DNA from: Thalassospira sp. UBA1131
GTDB taxonomy: Bacteria; Pseudomonadota; Alphaproteobacteria; Rhodospirillales; Thalassospiraceae
Reading direction: 5' to 3'
Assembly (NCBI RefSeq): GCF_002311515.1
Contig: NZ_DCAO01000012.1
Span: 56,113 to 65,261 of the forward strand
Length of the DNA stretch: 9,149 nucleotides
In this document: positions 1 to 6,062 of the stretch, piece after piece
How the letters are laid out: the number at the start of each line of letters is the position of its first letter
Numbering within the stretch: position 1 is the stretch's first letter
Notes under the pieces: model-generated
Seen by the model: the letters and a program-made list of their open reading frames with translations, nothing else
Told to the model about the DNA's origin: nothing
Databases searched by the model: none
Made by a program: the position numbers and the translations under genes

Positions 1-458
1 GCACGGTGCGCACAGGAAAACGCGTCATTGACATACATATCGCCAAGCTTTGCCAGCTCAGTGACAAAGGCCGGGTCGTTCTTTTCTTCTTCGGCGTGGT
101 AACGCAGGTTTTCCAGAAGGGCGATTTCGCCATCTTTCAGGCTGTTGACCACGCTTGCCGCCGCATCACCGATGCAATCATCCGCAAACTTCACCGGACG
201 ACCAAGCTGCTTGGCAAGGGCATCGGCAACCGGTTTAAGGCTCATTTCCGGGACGCGCGCACCTTTGGGACGACCGAAATGCGTAATCACCACCAGTTTC
301 GCCCCGGCATCCGCCAGTTCGATCAGGCCCGGTACAGTGCGGTCGATACGAGTCGTATCGCCAACAACACCATCCTTCATCGGAACGTTAAGATCAGCGC
401 GCAGCAAAACGCGCTTGCCAGCGACATTGACACCGTCAAGCGTATTGAAGTCAGCCAT
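1..458 (-). CDS. pgk: Phosphoglycerate kinase, N-terminal part (cut by window edge)
   Basis: Phosphoglycerate kinase interconverts 1,3-bisphosphoglycerate plus ADP and 3-phosphoglycerate plus ATP in cytosolic glycolysis and gluconeogenesis. Only the first 152 residues are present, out of roughly 400 usual for the family; the nucleotide-binding C-terminal domain lies beyond the left edge. The visible part is the 3-phosphoglycerate-binding N domain. It shows RADLNVP at residues 20-26 (substrate-binding Asp22 and Asn24), Arg37 in TRID, HFGRPKG at 60-66, LLENLRYHAEEEKND at 114-128 (Arg119), and DAFSCAHR at 145-152, all family hallmarks. The start is the ATG at 458-456, which gives the normal N-terminus (MADFNTLDG). 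The ribosome binding site is weak (AGGTT a few bases upstream). It lies 151 bp downstream of dapF on the same strand. The identification is firm. Confidence 0.97.
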   Translation of the reverse strand, partial: MADFNTLDGVNVAGKRVLLRADLNVPMKDGVVGDTTRIDRTVPGLIELADAGAKLVVITHFGRPKGARVPEMSLKPVADALAKQLGRPVKFADDCIGDAAASVVNSLKDGEIALLENLRYHAEEEKNDPAFVTELAKLGDMYVNDAFSCAHR

Positions 459-581
459 TATCTGAACCTGCTTTTGAGTTTCACAAAAGACGGGATTGGG
501 TGTCCCGACATGGATTGAACCAAATCCTGATGCGCCTTGTTTTGCCCGATCAACTCACCCGACGCAAGGCCAGATCAAATC

Positions 582-611
582 GGTCAAAAGACCAATCAGG
601 AAAACCTGATC
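582..611 (-). other. Two tandem short hairpins just after dapF, possible weak terminator
   Basis: Read on the minus strand, the dapF stop codon runs directly into ATCAGG-TTTT-CCTGAT (610-595), followed at once by GGTC-TTTT-GACC (593-582). The first stem is 6 bp and gains two G-U pairs outward. Neither is followed by a clean run of T, so this is at best a weak intrinsic terminator or an RNA 3'-end stabiliser. The pairing is seen; the role is a guess. Confidence 0.3.
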
Positions 612-1455
612 AATGGTTTCCCAGAAGGGACGCGTGCAAAAAGCCAGAAAAACTGGTCGCGACCGGGCCGGTCATCAACACATGATCATCGGGCAGCCAT
701 TCAATGGTCAGTGGCCCGCCATCAAGGATCACTTCGACCTTGCGACCGGTCAGGCCACGACGTGCCGCCGCAACACCAGCCGCACAGGCGCCCGTCCCGC
801 ACGCACGGGTCACGCCGACACCGCGTTCCCAGACGCGCATACGGATCTTGTTTTCATCAATGATGCTGCAAACTTCGATATTGGCGCGTTCCGGGAACAT
901 TTCGTGATATTCAAGCACCGGACCGAATTTCTCGATATCAATCGACTCGGCGTCATCAACAAAGAAAACACCATGCGGGTTGCCAACATTGACACCCACC
1001 GCATCTGAAAGCGGGCCGAGTGAAAGCGGAATATGATTGGTATCGACCGCCTCGGACAGCGGAATGTCACGCCAATCCAGTTTGACCTGTCCCATATCAA
1101 CTGTGACACGGCCGTCAGCCAAGCCATTGGCATCCAGCAAACCGACAACGGTTTCAATGATCACGTCTTTGCGGCCAAGTTCGCCCATGACGATATTGGC
1201 GACACAGCGGGTCGCATTACCACACGCCTGAACCTCGCCACCATCATTGTTGCGGATGCGCATAAAGGCATCGGCCAGATCATCGCGGGCCGGTTCGATG
1301 ACGATCAACTGATCGCAACCGACCCCGGTTTTGCGATCGGCAATACGGGCAGCGGTCGCGTCATCAAGATCAAGCACAGCGGGATCGCGTCGTCCGTCAA
1401 AGACAACGAAATCATTTCCCAAACCATGCATTTTGACAAAAGGAATACCGTTCAT
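610..1455 (-). CDS. dapF: Diaminopimelate epimerase
   Basis: DapF is a cytosolic, cofactor-independent racemase. It converts LL-diaminopimelate to meso-diaminopimelate for lysine and peptidoglycan synthesis. The protein is 281 residues, close to the usual 270-280. It opens with the typical FVKMHGLGNDF. The two catalytic cysteines of the thiol/thiolate pair are Cys78 in ACGNATRC and Cys219 in TRACGTGACAA. Further family motifs are GNPH (158-161), the ERANIEV segment (189-195) and WERGVGVTRA. I chose the ATG at 1455 because it gives the family N-terminus and has a good ribosome binding site (AAGGCGG) four bases upstream. A GTG at 1491 would add 12 residues with no conservation. The unknown gene ending at 1556 lies upstream on the same strand, about 100 bp away, so co-transcription is possible but not shown. 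Confidence 0.97.
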   Translation of the reverse strand: MNGIPFVKMHGLGNDFVVFDGRRDPAVLDLDDATAARIADRKTGVGCDQLIVIEPARDDLADAFMRIRNNDGGEVQACGNATRCVANIVMGELGRKDVIIETVVGLLDANGLADGRVTVDMGQVKLDWRDIPLSEAVDTNHIPLSLGPLSDAVGVNVGNPHGVFFVDDAESIDIEKFGPVLEYHEMFPERANIEVCSIIDENKIRMRVWERGVGVTRACGTGACAAGVAAARRGLTGRKVEVILDGGPLTIEWLPDDHVLMTGPVATSFSGFLHASLLGNH

Positions 1456-1555
1456 ACCCGCCTTATAATCCTGATTGCGCAAGGCGTCCACAGTTGGAAT
1501 TCCCGACAGAGCGGGCGTTTTATCAAATCGGAAAAGGTCAGACTTGGATTGAACT

Positions 1556-2062
1556 CTAGGCCGTCAAGCGCGGGCTTGCTGGCGCACAATAGCGCACCTT
1601 GCTTGGTGCATATCCCGCCCGGGAAAAATATCCCCTAAGACGTTCATCTAGTTCGCCAAGCGAAACATAGACATTGCTGCAATCATGCACCCGCGCCAAA
1701 CGGCTCATGGCATCGCGCATCGCATCAAGGACATAGTCGCCCGACACGATTTCAACCGCCATCACGTTGTCGACATGCAAGACAACGCCATCGGTCATGT
1801 CATCGCGGACATAATACGAAAACAGTCCATGGATATAGCCGCGCTCGTTGGCGATCACGATGATGCCGCGCTCACGCTGCCAGAGGATGTCATCAGCGTC
1901 GGTGCCTGCACCAACGGACTCCTTGTTAACCGGCATGCAATACTGATCGACGAATGCACGCCAACGGTCAAAAGACATGTCGACTTTCAACATCTGAACC
2001 AGCGGATATGTCATATCCGCTGTCTGTGCTGTAAGTGGAAGTGACTTATAGGCTTCTGACAT
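1556..2062 (-). CDS. Degenerate GNAT-like protein of unknown function
   Basis: A 168-residue soluble protein with no signal peptide or membrane segment. I do not recognise a specific family. The order of predicted elements resembles a GNAT acyltransferase fold: an early helix (DRWRAFVDQYC, 32-42), paired strands (GIIVIANERGYIHGLFSYYV, 66-85), a strand GVVLHVDNVMAVEI (92-105), a long helix (about 110-127), a strand NVYVSL (130-135) and a closing YFSRAGY (145-151). The usual acyl-CoA pyrophosphate loop, R/Q-x-x-G-x-G/A after the central strand, is not evident; the segment there reads VEIVSGDYV. Catalysis therefore cannot be assumed. The ATG at 2062 has AGGA three bases upstream within a GAGGGCAGGA purine stretch. 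The gene diverges from ccoN and has its own FNR-type box. That suggests induction at low oxygen and perhaps a link to the oxidase, but this is inference. The reading frame is secure; the fold call is moderate. Confidence 0.75.
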   Translation of the reverse strand: MSEAYKSLPLTAQTADMTYPLVQMLKVDMSFDRWRAFVDQYCMPVNKESVGAGTDADDILWQRERGIIVIANERGYIHGLFSYYVRDDMTDGVVLHVDNVMAVEIVSGDYVLDAMRDAMSRLARVHDCSNVYVSLGELDERLRGYFSRAGYAPSKVRYCAPASPRLTA

Positions 2063-2087
2063 GATCCTGCCCTCTGGAATTTAGCAG

Positions 2088-2093
2088 ATCATG
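2088..2093 (-). promoter_or_regulatory. Putative -10 element for the GNAT-like gene
   Basis: On the minus strand 2093-2088 reads CATGAT, four of six matches to TATAAT including the key A at position 2 and T at position 6. It predicts a transcription start near 2081 and a 19-base leader that contains the ribosome binding site. It was chosen because it puts the FNR-type box centre (2122.5) at -41.5, so it is not independent of the box call. Confidence 0.4.
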
Positions 2094-2115
2094 CCGCAAA
2101 TAAATCGGCCCCACC

Positions 2116-2129
2116 TTGATGTGCATCAA
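2116..2129. promoter_or_regulatory. FNR/FixK-type box 1, perfect palindrome
   Basis: The sequence TTGAT-GTGC-ATCAA is an exact match to the FNR/Anr consensus TTGAT-N4-ATCAA. It is a perfect inverted repeat (TTGATG-TG-CATCAA). Its centre, 2122.5, lies 60 bp from the start codon of the leftward GNAT-like gene and at -41.5 from that gene's inferred start of transcription. From the inferred ccoN start it is about -163, too far for simple class II activation, though an auxiliary role is possible. FNR-family activators of this type control cbb3 oxidase genes in many proteobacteria. Which member of the family acts here cannot be told from the sequence. Confidence 0.8.
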
Positions 2130-2161
2130 CACCTTTTGAGGGTTTGGCGCGCATAAACACA

Positions 2162-2196
2162 GCCAGTACAGAAGTACCCAGCCGAAGGGCCAGTAC
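2162..2196. repeat. 8-bp direct repeat GCCAGTAC between the two FNR boxes
   Basis: GCCAGTAC occurs at 2162-2169 and again at 2189-2196, a 27-bp period, in the middle of the divergent control region. It could be chance or a pair of sites for another regulator. I know of no matching consensus. Confidence 0.3.
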
Positions 2197-2236
2197 GTTT
2201 CCGCCGATTGAATTTCTGACGGGTTTGCAAGCCGAG

Positions 2237-2252
2237 ATTGACGTAGGTCAAT
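2237..2252. promoter_or_regulatory. FNR/FixK-type box 2, upstream of ccoN
   Basis: ATTGAC-GTAG-GTCAAT is a perfect 6-4-6 inverted repeat that keeps the invariant TTG...CAA of FNR/FixK/Dnr-type sites (TTGAC-N4-GTCAA). Its centre is 2244.5. A -10-like CATACT lies so that the box sits at -41.5 from the predicted start of transcription of ccoNOQP. This is the most likely site at which an oxygen-responsive activator turns on the oxidase operon. Confidence 0.75.
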
Positions 2253-2273
2253 GGCTTTTGGATGAACTGTCCG

Positions 2274-2279
2274 CATACT
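2274..2279 (+). promoter_or_regulatory. Putative -10 element of the ccoNOQP promoter
   Basis: CATACT matches TATAAT at four of six positions and predicts transcription from about 2286. There is no separate -35 hexamer, as expected where FNR-type box 2 occupies that region. The predicted leader to the ccoN ATG is about 180 bases. Confidence 0.45.
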
Positions 2280-2409
2280 CGCCGAACGAATTGGGAAACC
2301 TCGCCCGGAATAACGCGCCCTGACTTTCAGACAAGGTGCATTTTGGGTGGGGCTTTTTGTGCAGGTGGACCGAAGATCAAGAAGGTCGTCGGTTCATCGG
2401 GACTATTGA

Positions 2410-2436
2410 AACTGCCCGAGAGGGTTTTGGGCAGTT
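2410..2436 (+). other. Hairpin in the ccoN leader
   Basis: AACTGCCC (2410-2417) pairs with GGGCAGTT (2429-2436), an 8-bp perfect stem with an 11-base loop. It ends 19 bases before the ccoN ribosome binding site. No T-run follows, so it is not a terminator. It may affect mRNA stability or translation, or be chance. Confidence 0.4.
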
Positions 2437-2465
2437 CACCCGACCACCTTGAACGGGAGTCAAGC

Positions 2466-3938
2466 ATGAGCCAGGGGAGCATGGCACAGGCAGCATCGCC
2501 TTCAGTTGCTGTCAATTATAATATGGACGTTGTGCGCTGGGCCGCACTTGCGACCGTATTTTGGGGAGTAGTCGGATTTTTGGTGGGCGATGTCATTGCA
2601 TGGCAGCTCGCATTTCCGGTTCTCAATTTTGATACAGAATTTCTGAACTTCGGACGCCTGCGTCCGCTGCATACCTCTGCAGTGATCTTTGCCTTTGGCG
2701 GTAACGCGCTTCTGGCAACGTCGTTCTATGTCGTGCAGCGTACCTGCCGCGCACCGCTTTATGGCGGCCGCGCACTTCCGGCGTTCGTGTTCTGGGGGTA
2801 CCAGCTGTTCATCGTGATGGCGGCCATCGGTTATGTCACCGGTGTGACCCAGGGTCGTGAATATGCCGAACCGGAATGGTTCGTTGATATCTGGATCACG
2901 ATCGTCTGGGTTTGCTATCTGGCAATGTTTGTCGGCACCCTTTTGAAACGTACCGAGCCGCACATTTATGTCGCGAACTGGTTCTATCTGGCCTTTATCG
3001 TGACCATTGCGATGCTCCATCTTGGCAACAACCTTGCCATTCCGGTCTCGTTCATGGGCACGAAGTCCTATTCGATGTTCTCGGGCGTGCAGGATGCATT
3101 GACCCAGTGGTGGTACGGCCATAACGCTGTGGGCTTCTTCCTGACGGCTGGCTTCCTCGGTATGATGTACTACTTCATTCCGAAACGTGCCGAACGTCCG
3201 GTTTATTCCTATCGCCTGTCGATCATCCACTTCTGGGCGCTGATCTTCCTGTATATCTGGGCTGGTCCGCACCACCTGCACTACACCGCACTTCCTGACT
3301 GGGCGCAGACCCTTGGCATGACCTTCTCGATCATGCTGTGGATGCCGTCATGGGGCGGGATGATCAACGGTCTGATGACGCTTTCGGGCGCCTGGGACAA
3401 ACTACGTACGGATCCGGTTCTGCGCTTCATGGTCGCGGCTGTCGGTTTCTACGGCATGTCGACCTTCGAAGGCCCGGTCATGTCGATCAAGGCGGTCAAC
3501 GGCCTGTCGCACTATACCGACTGGACCATTGGTCACGTGCATTCCGGTGCGCTTGGCTGGGTTGCATTCGTATCGTTCGGTGCGATCTACTTCCTGATCC
3601 CGGTCCTTTGGCACCGTGAACGCCTGTATTCGATGCGCCTTGTGGCCCATCACTTCTGGCTCGGCACCATCGGGATCGTTCTTTACATCACCTCGATGTG
3701 GGTTTCGGGGATCATGCAGGGCCTGATGTGGCGCGCCTATGACGACCTTGGCTTCCTGCAATATTCCTTCATCGAAACTGTCGAGGCAATGCATCCCTAC
3801 TACATCATTCGTGCAACCGGTGGCCTGCTGTTCTTGCTGGGTTCGCTGCTGATGGTCTGGAACATCTACAAGACCATCAAGGGTGACCTCCGTAACGAAG
3901 CACCAATCGGTACACCTGCACCCGTTGCAGCCGAATAA
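2466..3938 (+). CDS. ccoN: cbb3-type cytochrome c oxidase subunit I (catalytic)
   Basis: CcoN is the integral-membrane catalytic subunit that reduces oxygen to water and pumps protons. The protein is 490 residues, mostly hydrophobic, consistent with the roughly 12 helices of the family. Metal ligands are visible: His69 (RPLHT) and His359 for low-spin heme b, His357 for heme b3 (both in IGHVHSG), and His219 (WWYGHN) with His269-His270 (AGPHH) for CuB. Tyr263 (FLYIWAGPHH) is at the position of the Tyr cross-linked to a CuB histidine in cbb3 enzymes. I chose the ATG at 2466, with GGGAG (2455-2459) six bases upstream. The open frame extends back to 2262, but those 68 extra residues look non-coding and would cover the promoter. 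It is first in ccoNOQP, under FNR-type box 2. Confidence 0.98.
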   Translation: MSQGSMAQAASPSVAVNYNMDVVRWAALATVFWGVVGFLVGDVIAWQLAFPVLNFDTEFLNFGRLRPLHTSAVIFAFGGNALLATSFYVVQRTCRAPLYGGRALPAFVFWGYQLFIVMAAIGYVTGVTQGREYAEPEWFVDIWITIVWVCYLAMFVGTLLKRTEPHIYVANWFYLAFIVTIAMLHLGNNLAIPVSFMGTKSYSMFSGVQDALTQWWYGHNAVGFFLTAGFLGMMYYFIPKRAERPVYSYRLSIIHFWALIFLYIWAGPHHLHYTALPDWAQTLGMTFSIMLWMPSWGGMINGLMTLSGAWDKLRTDPVLRFMVAAVGFYGMSTFEGPVMSIKAVNGLSHYTDWTIGHVHSGALGWVAFVSFGAIYFLIPVLWHRERLYSMRLVAHHFWLGTIGIVLYITSMWVSGIMQGLMWRAYDDLGFLQYSFIETVEAMHPYYIIRATGGLLFLLGSLLMVWNIYKTIKGDLRNEAPIGTPAPVAAE

Positions 3939-3952
3939 GGGGGGAACCAGAG

Positions 3953-4684
3953 ATGCTTCTTAAAAAACACCATATCGTAGAAAAGAACGTCTTCTTTCTG
4001 ATCCTTGGTATTTTCCTGACCATCATCATCGGCGGTATCGTTGAAATTGTACCGTTGTTCACGATGGAACAGACCATTGAGAAAGTGGAAGGTGTCCGTC
4101 CCTATTCGCCACTCGAACAGGCCGGTCGTAACATCTATCTTCGTGAAGGTTGCTATAACTGCCATTCCCAGCAGATCCGTCCGTTCCGTGACGAGGTCGA
4201 ACGTTATGGCCATTACAGCCTTGCAGCAGAATCGATGTATGACCATCCGTTCCAGTGGGGGTCAAAACGAACCGGTCCGGATCTGGCACGTGTCGGCGGA
4301 AAATATTCCAACGCATGGCATGTGGCCCACCTGATTGACCCGCGCGCTGTTGTGCCGGAATCGATCATGCCGGGTTATCCGTTCCTGGCGGAACGCAAAC
4401 TGAATTTCGATGACGCTCAGGCACATCTCGAGACCCTCAAGATGGTAGGTGTCCCCTACACAGACGAGATGATCGAGGCAGCCAAGGCAGACCTGTATCT
4501 GCAGGCCAGCGAGGATGCGGCCTATGACGATGATTTCCTCGCGCGCTATCCGAATGCGGCAACAGGTGACTTTGACGGCAACCCGGCAGAACTGACTGAA
4601 ATGGATGCGCTTGTCGCATACCTGCAGGTCCTGGGCCGGATGGTCGACTTCACCACCTATAACCCGCAGATGAACCTGCGCTAA
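3953..4684 (+). CDS. ccoO: cbb3-type cytochrome c oxidase mono-heme subunit II
   Basis: CcoO is a membrane-anchored, periplasm-facing cytochrome c that passes electrons to CcoN. The protein is 243 residues. One N-terminal membrane helix (about 13-36) acts as an uncleaved anchor. A single c-heme site CYNCH lies at 67-71, followed by SQQIRPF. The distal heme ligand is probably Met139 in SIMPGYPF, matching the family. TGPDLARVGGKYS (108-120) is also typical. The start lies 14 bp after the ccoN stop, behind a strong purine-rich ribosome binding site (AAGGGGGGAA). Length and motifs are normal, with nothing missing. Confidence 0.98.
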   Translation: MLLKKHHIVEKNVFFLILGIFLTIIIGGIVEIVPLFTMEQTIEKVEGVRPYSPLEQAGRNIYLREGCYNCHSQQIRPFRDEVERYGHYSLAAESMYDHPFQWGSKRTGPDLARVGGKYSNAWHVAHLIDPRAVVPESIMPGYPFLAERKLNFDDAQAHLETLKMVGVPYTDEMIEAAKADLYLQASEDAAYDDDFLARYPNAATGDFDGNPAELTEMDALVAYLQVLGRMVDFTTYNPQMNLR

Positions 4685-4699
4685 TGCAAGGGGATCGTC

Positions 4700-4861
4700 A
4701 TGGAATTCTTTACGCAACTCGCTGACTTTTTCCGCCCTCTGTGGGGTCTGTGGCTGATGCTGCTGTTCGGCGCGATTATTGCCTGGGTCATGTGGCCAAG
4801 CAAAAAGCGCAACAAGGACATGGAATCGCATGCGCAGATCCCCTTCCGGGATCAGGATTGA
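4700..4861 (+). CDS. ccoQ: cbb3-type cytochrome c oxidase subunit CcoQ
   Basis: CcoQ is a very small, non-catalytic subunit with one membrane helix. In studied bacteria it stabilises the complex and the association of CcoP. This protein is 53 residues: MEFFTQLADFFRPLWG, then a hydrophobic helix (about 14-32, LWGLWLMLLFGAIIAWVMW), then a basic turn (PSKKRNK) and a short polar tail ending PFRDQD. The basic residues after the helix predict a cytoplasmic C-terminus. It sits 15 bp after ccoO and 15 bp before ccoP, with AAGGGG (4688-4693) as ribosome binding site. Sequence in this family is poorly conserved, so the call rests on size, topology and position between ccoO and ccoP, which is the standard place. 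Confidence 0.93.
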   Translation: MEFFTQLADFFRPLWGLWLMLLFGAIIAWVMWPSKKRNKDMESHAQIPFRDQD

Positions 4862-4876
4862 GGGGAGAACAGAGCA

Positions 4877-5749
4877 ATGTCGACAAAAGTCGAGAAAGAT
4901 CAGGTATCGGGCACAGATACCACCGGTCATGAATGGGATGGCATCAAGGAACTGAATACTCCGCTGCCGTCCTGGTGGGTCTATGTCTTCTGGATCACCG
5001 TCATCTGGTCTGTCGGTTATTGGGTGGTTTACCCGTCCTGGCCGACTGCCAATGACTACCTCAAAGGTATGTTTGGCACCACCAACCGTACCGAACTGCA
5101 CGAAACCATGGCCAGTGTTGCGGCCGAACGTGCACCTTACATGGAACGTCTGGCTGCACTGGATGTATCGGAAATCGCCAATGACAGCGAACTTCTGAAC
5201 TTCTCCATGGCTGGCGGCAAGGCCGTTTTCGCCGATAACTGCGCACCGTGCCATGGCACCGGTGGTTCGGGTAACCCGGGCTTCCCGTCGCTTCAGGACG
5301 ATGCGTGGCTTTGGGGCGGCACGCTTGATGCCATCAACCAGACACTGCATGTCGGTGTGCGCTGGGATGCCAATGAAGATACCCGCTTCAATGATATGCC
5401 GGCATTTGGGCGTGATGAACTTCTTGAACGCGACCAGATCGAAGATGTGGTTCAATATGTTCTGTCCTTCACGGACCGTGCAACTGACGCCGCTGCTGCC
5501 GATCGCGGTGCGGTCGTTTTTGAGGAAAACTGCGCTTCTTGCCACGGTGACGATGCCAAAGGCATTCAGGATCTCGGTGCACCGAACCTGACTGATGCCA
5601 TCTGGCTCTATGGTGGTTCGAAAGAAACCATCACCGAAACGGTCATGAATTCCCGTCGCGGCGTAATGCCGGCATGGGAAGGCCGTCTGGACGAAGAAAC
5701 CATCAAAATGCTGACGGTTTATGTCCACTCGCTCGGTGGCGGTCAGTAA
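4877..5749 (+). CDS. ccoP: cbb3-type cytochrome c oxidase di-heme subunit III
   Basis: CcoP is a membrane-anchored di-heme cytochrome c that takes electrons from soluble cytochrome c or the bc1 complex and passes them towards CcoO and CcoN. The protein is 290 residues. The N-terminal DGIKELNTPLPSWW (21-34) is characteristic of CcoP and leads into one membrane helix (about 34-52). Two c-heme domains follow: CAPCH at 122-126 with probable ligand Met174 (DMPAF), and CASCH at 219-223 with probable ligand Met264 (VMPAW). Each domain repeats the pattern of a CxxCH, a W-L-W/Y-G-G segment and a MPA ligand loop. This is the single-helix form of CcoP. AGGGGAGAA lies just upstream of the ATG. It is the last gene before the strong terminator. 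Confidence 0.98.
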   Translation: MSTKVEKDQVSGTDTTGHEWDGIKELNTPLPSWWVYVFWITVIWSVGYWVVYPSWPTANDYLKGMFGTTNRTELHETMASVAAERAPYMERLAALDVSEIANDSELLNFSMAGGKAVFADNCAPCHGTGGSGNPGFPSLQDDAWLWGGTLDAINQTLHVGVRWDANEDTRFNDMPAFGRDELLERDQIEDVVQYVLSFTDRATDAAAADRGAVVFEENCASCHGDDAKGIQDLGAPNLTDAIWLYGGSKETITETVMNSRRGVMPAWEGRLDEETIKMLTVYVHSLGGGQ

Positions 5750-5769
5750 GTCCGCATACTAAGTCCGCA
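5747..5769 (+). repeat. 10-bp direct repeat spanning the ccoP stop codon
   Basis: TAAGTCCGCA occurs at 5747-5756 (its TAA is the ccoP stop) and again at 5760-5769, a 13-bp period. It looks like a small local duplication that supplies a second in-line TAA. No function is apparent. Confidence 0.5.
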
Positions 5770-5787
5770 GTCCAAGACAACTTTTCC

Positions 5788-5823
5788 AAAAAGGCCCGTG
5801 ATTTGTAATCGCGGGCCTTTTTC
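5788..5823 (+). terminator. Intrinsic terminator after ccoNOQP
   Basis: A long stem starts with AAAAAGGCCCG (5788-5798) and closes with CGGGCCTTTTT (5812-5822). The inner part also pairs (GATT with AATC around a TGT loop, plus one T-G pair), giving about 16 bp in all. The run of T sits on the right-hand side. The A-run on the left also lets it work in reverse, but no gene converges on it. It separates the oxidase operon from the ccoG promoter. Confidence 0.9.
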
Positions 5824-5873
5824 TTTACCGGGCGGCTCAGCCACAACAATTCATCCCAATATCGGCTAATAAA

Positions 5874-5887
5874 TTGACATGTGTCAT
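5874..5887. promoter_or_regulatory. FNR/FixK-type box 3, upstream of ccoG
   Basis: TTGAC-ATGT-GTCAT matches the palindrome TTGAC-N4-GTCAA except for its last base; the core TGACA-TG-TGTCA is perfectly symmetrical. Its centre, 5880.5, falls 41.5 bp upstream of a predicted start at 5922. The mismatch to the normally invariant CAA suggests weaker binding than boxes 1 and 2. It lies in the 313-bp gene-free stretch 5750-6062. That stretch otherwise holds the terminator, the inferred promoter and a leader of about 140 bases. Confidence 0.6.
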
Positions 5888-5909
5888 GGTGGACAAGCCG
5901 GGTCTCTCG

Positions 5910-5915
5910 TATTTT
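5910..5915 (+). promoter_or_regulatory. Putative -10 element of the ccoGHI promoter
   Basis: TATTTT matches TATAAT at four of six positions and predicts a start at 5922, placing FNR-type box 3 at -41.5. An alternative is AATAAT at 5930-5935 (five of six matches), which would start at 5942 and place the box at -61.5, the class I position. The sequence alone does not decide between them. Confidence 0.4.
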
Positions 5916-6062
5916 CTGCCTGAGATTTGAATAATTAGAGTTTGCTCTGCAAAGCTGCCAGAAACCCAAGTTCTCCTGACAGACCAACCTTCAAAGCGAC
6001 TGGCGGGTTCGCCCCGCACAGAGAGCAGTCGCAAGGTTCAGAGCAACAACCAGGTAGCGAAC

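Noticed and set aside
1456..1491. Upstream GTG start for dapF
   Set aside because: It would add 12 residues absent from the family and lacks a good ribosome binding site, whereas the ATG at 1455 has AAGGCGG just upstream.
1033..1638. A 201-codon plus-strand open frame over dapF
   Set aside because: It is antisense to dapF, whose catalytic motifs are intact, and shows no recognisable product.
2262..2465. N-terminal extension of ccoN by 68 residues
   Set aside because: The frame is open but the extension would cover the inferred -10 and leader. It has no CcoN-like sequence, and the ATG at 2466 has a good ribosome binding site and the family N-terminus.
2502..3281. A 259-codon minus-strand open frame inside ccoN
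   Set aside because: It is fully antisense to the catalytic subunit gene and shows no domain or ribosome binding site worth reporting.
4262..5728. A 488-codon open frame on the minus strand opposite ccoO, ccoQ and ccoP
   Set aside because: It lies antisense to three well-supported genes, has no recognisable domain, and its composition (many His, Arg, Cys) is that of a mirror frame of GC-rich coding sequence.
6003..6017. GCGGG-TTCGC-CCCGC hairpin in the ccoG leader
   Set aside because: The 5-bp stem is short, no T-run follows, and nothing ties it to regulation.
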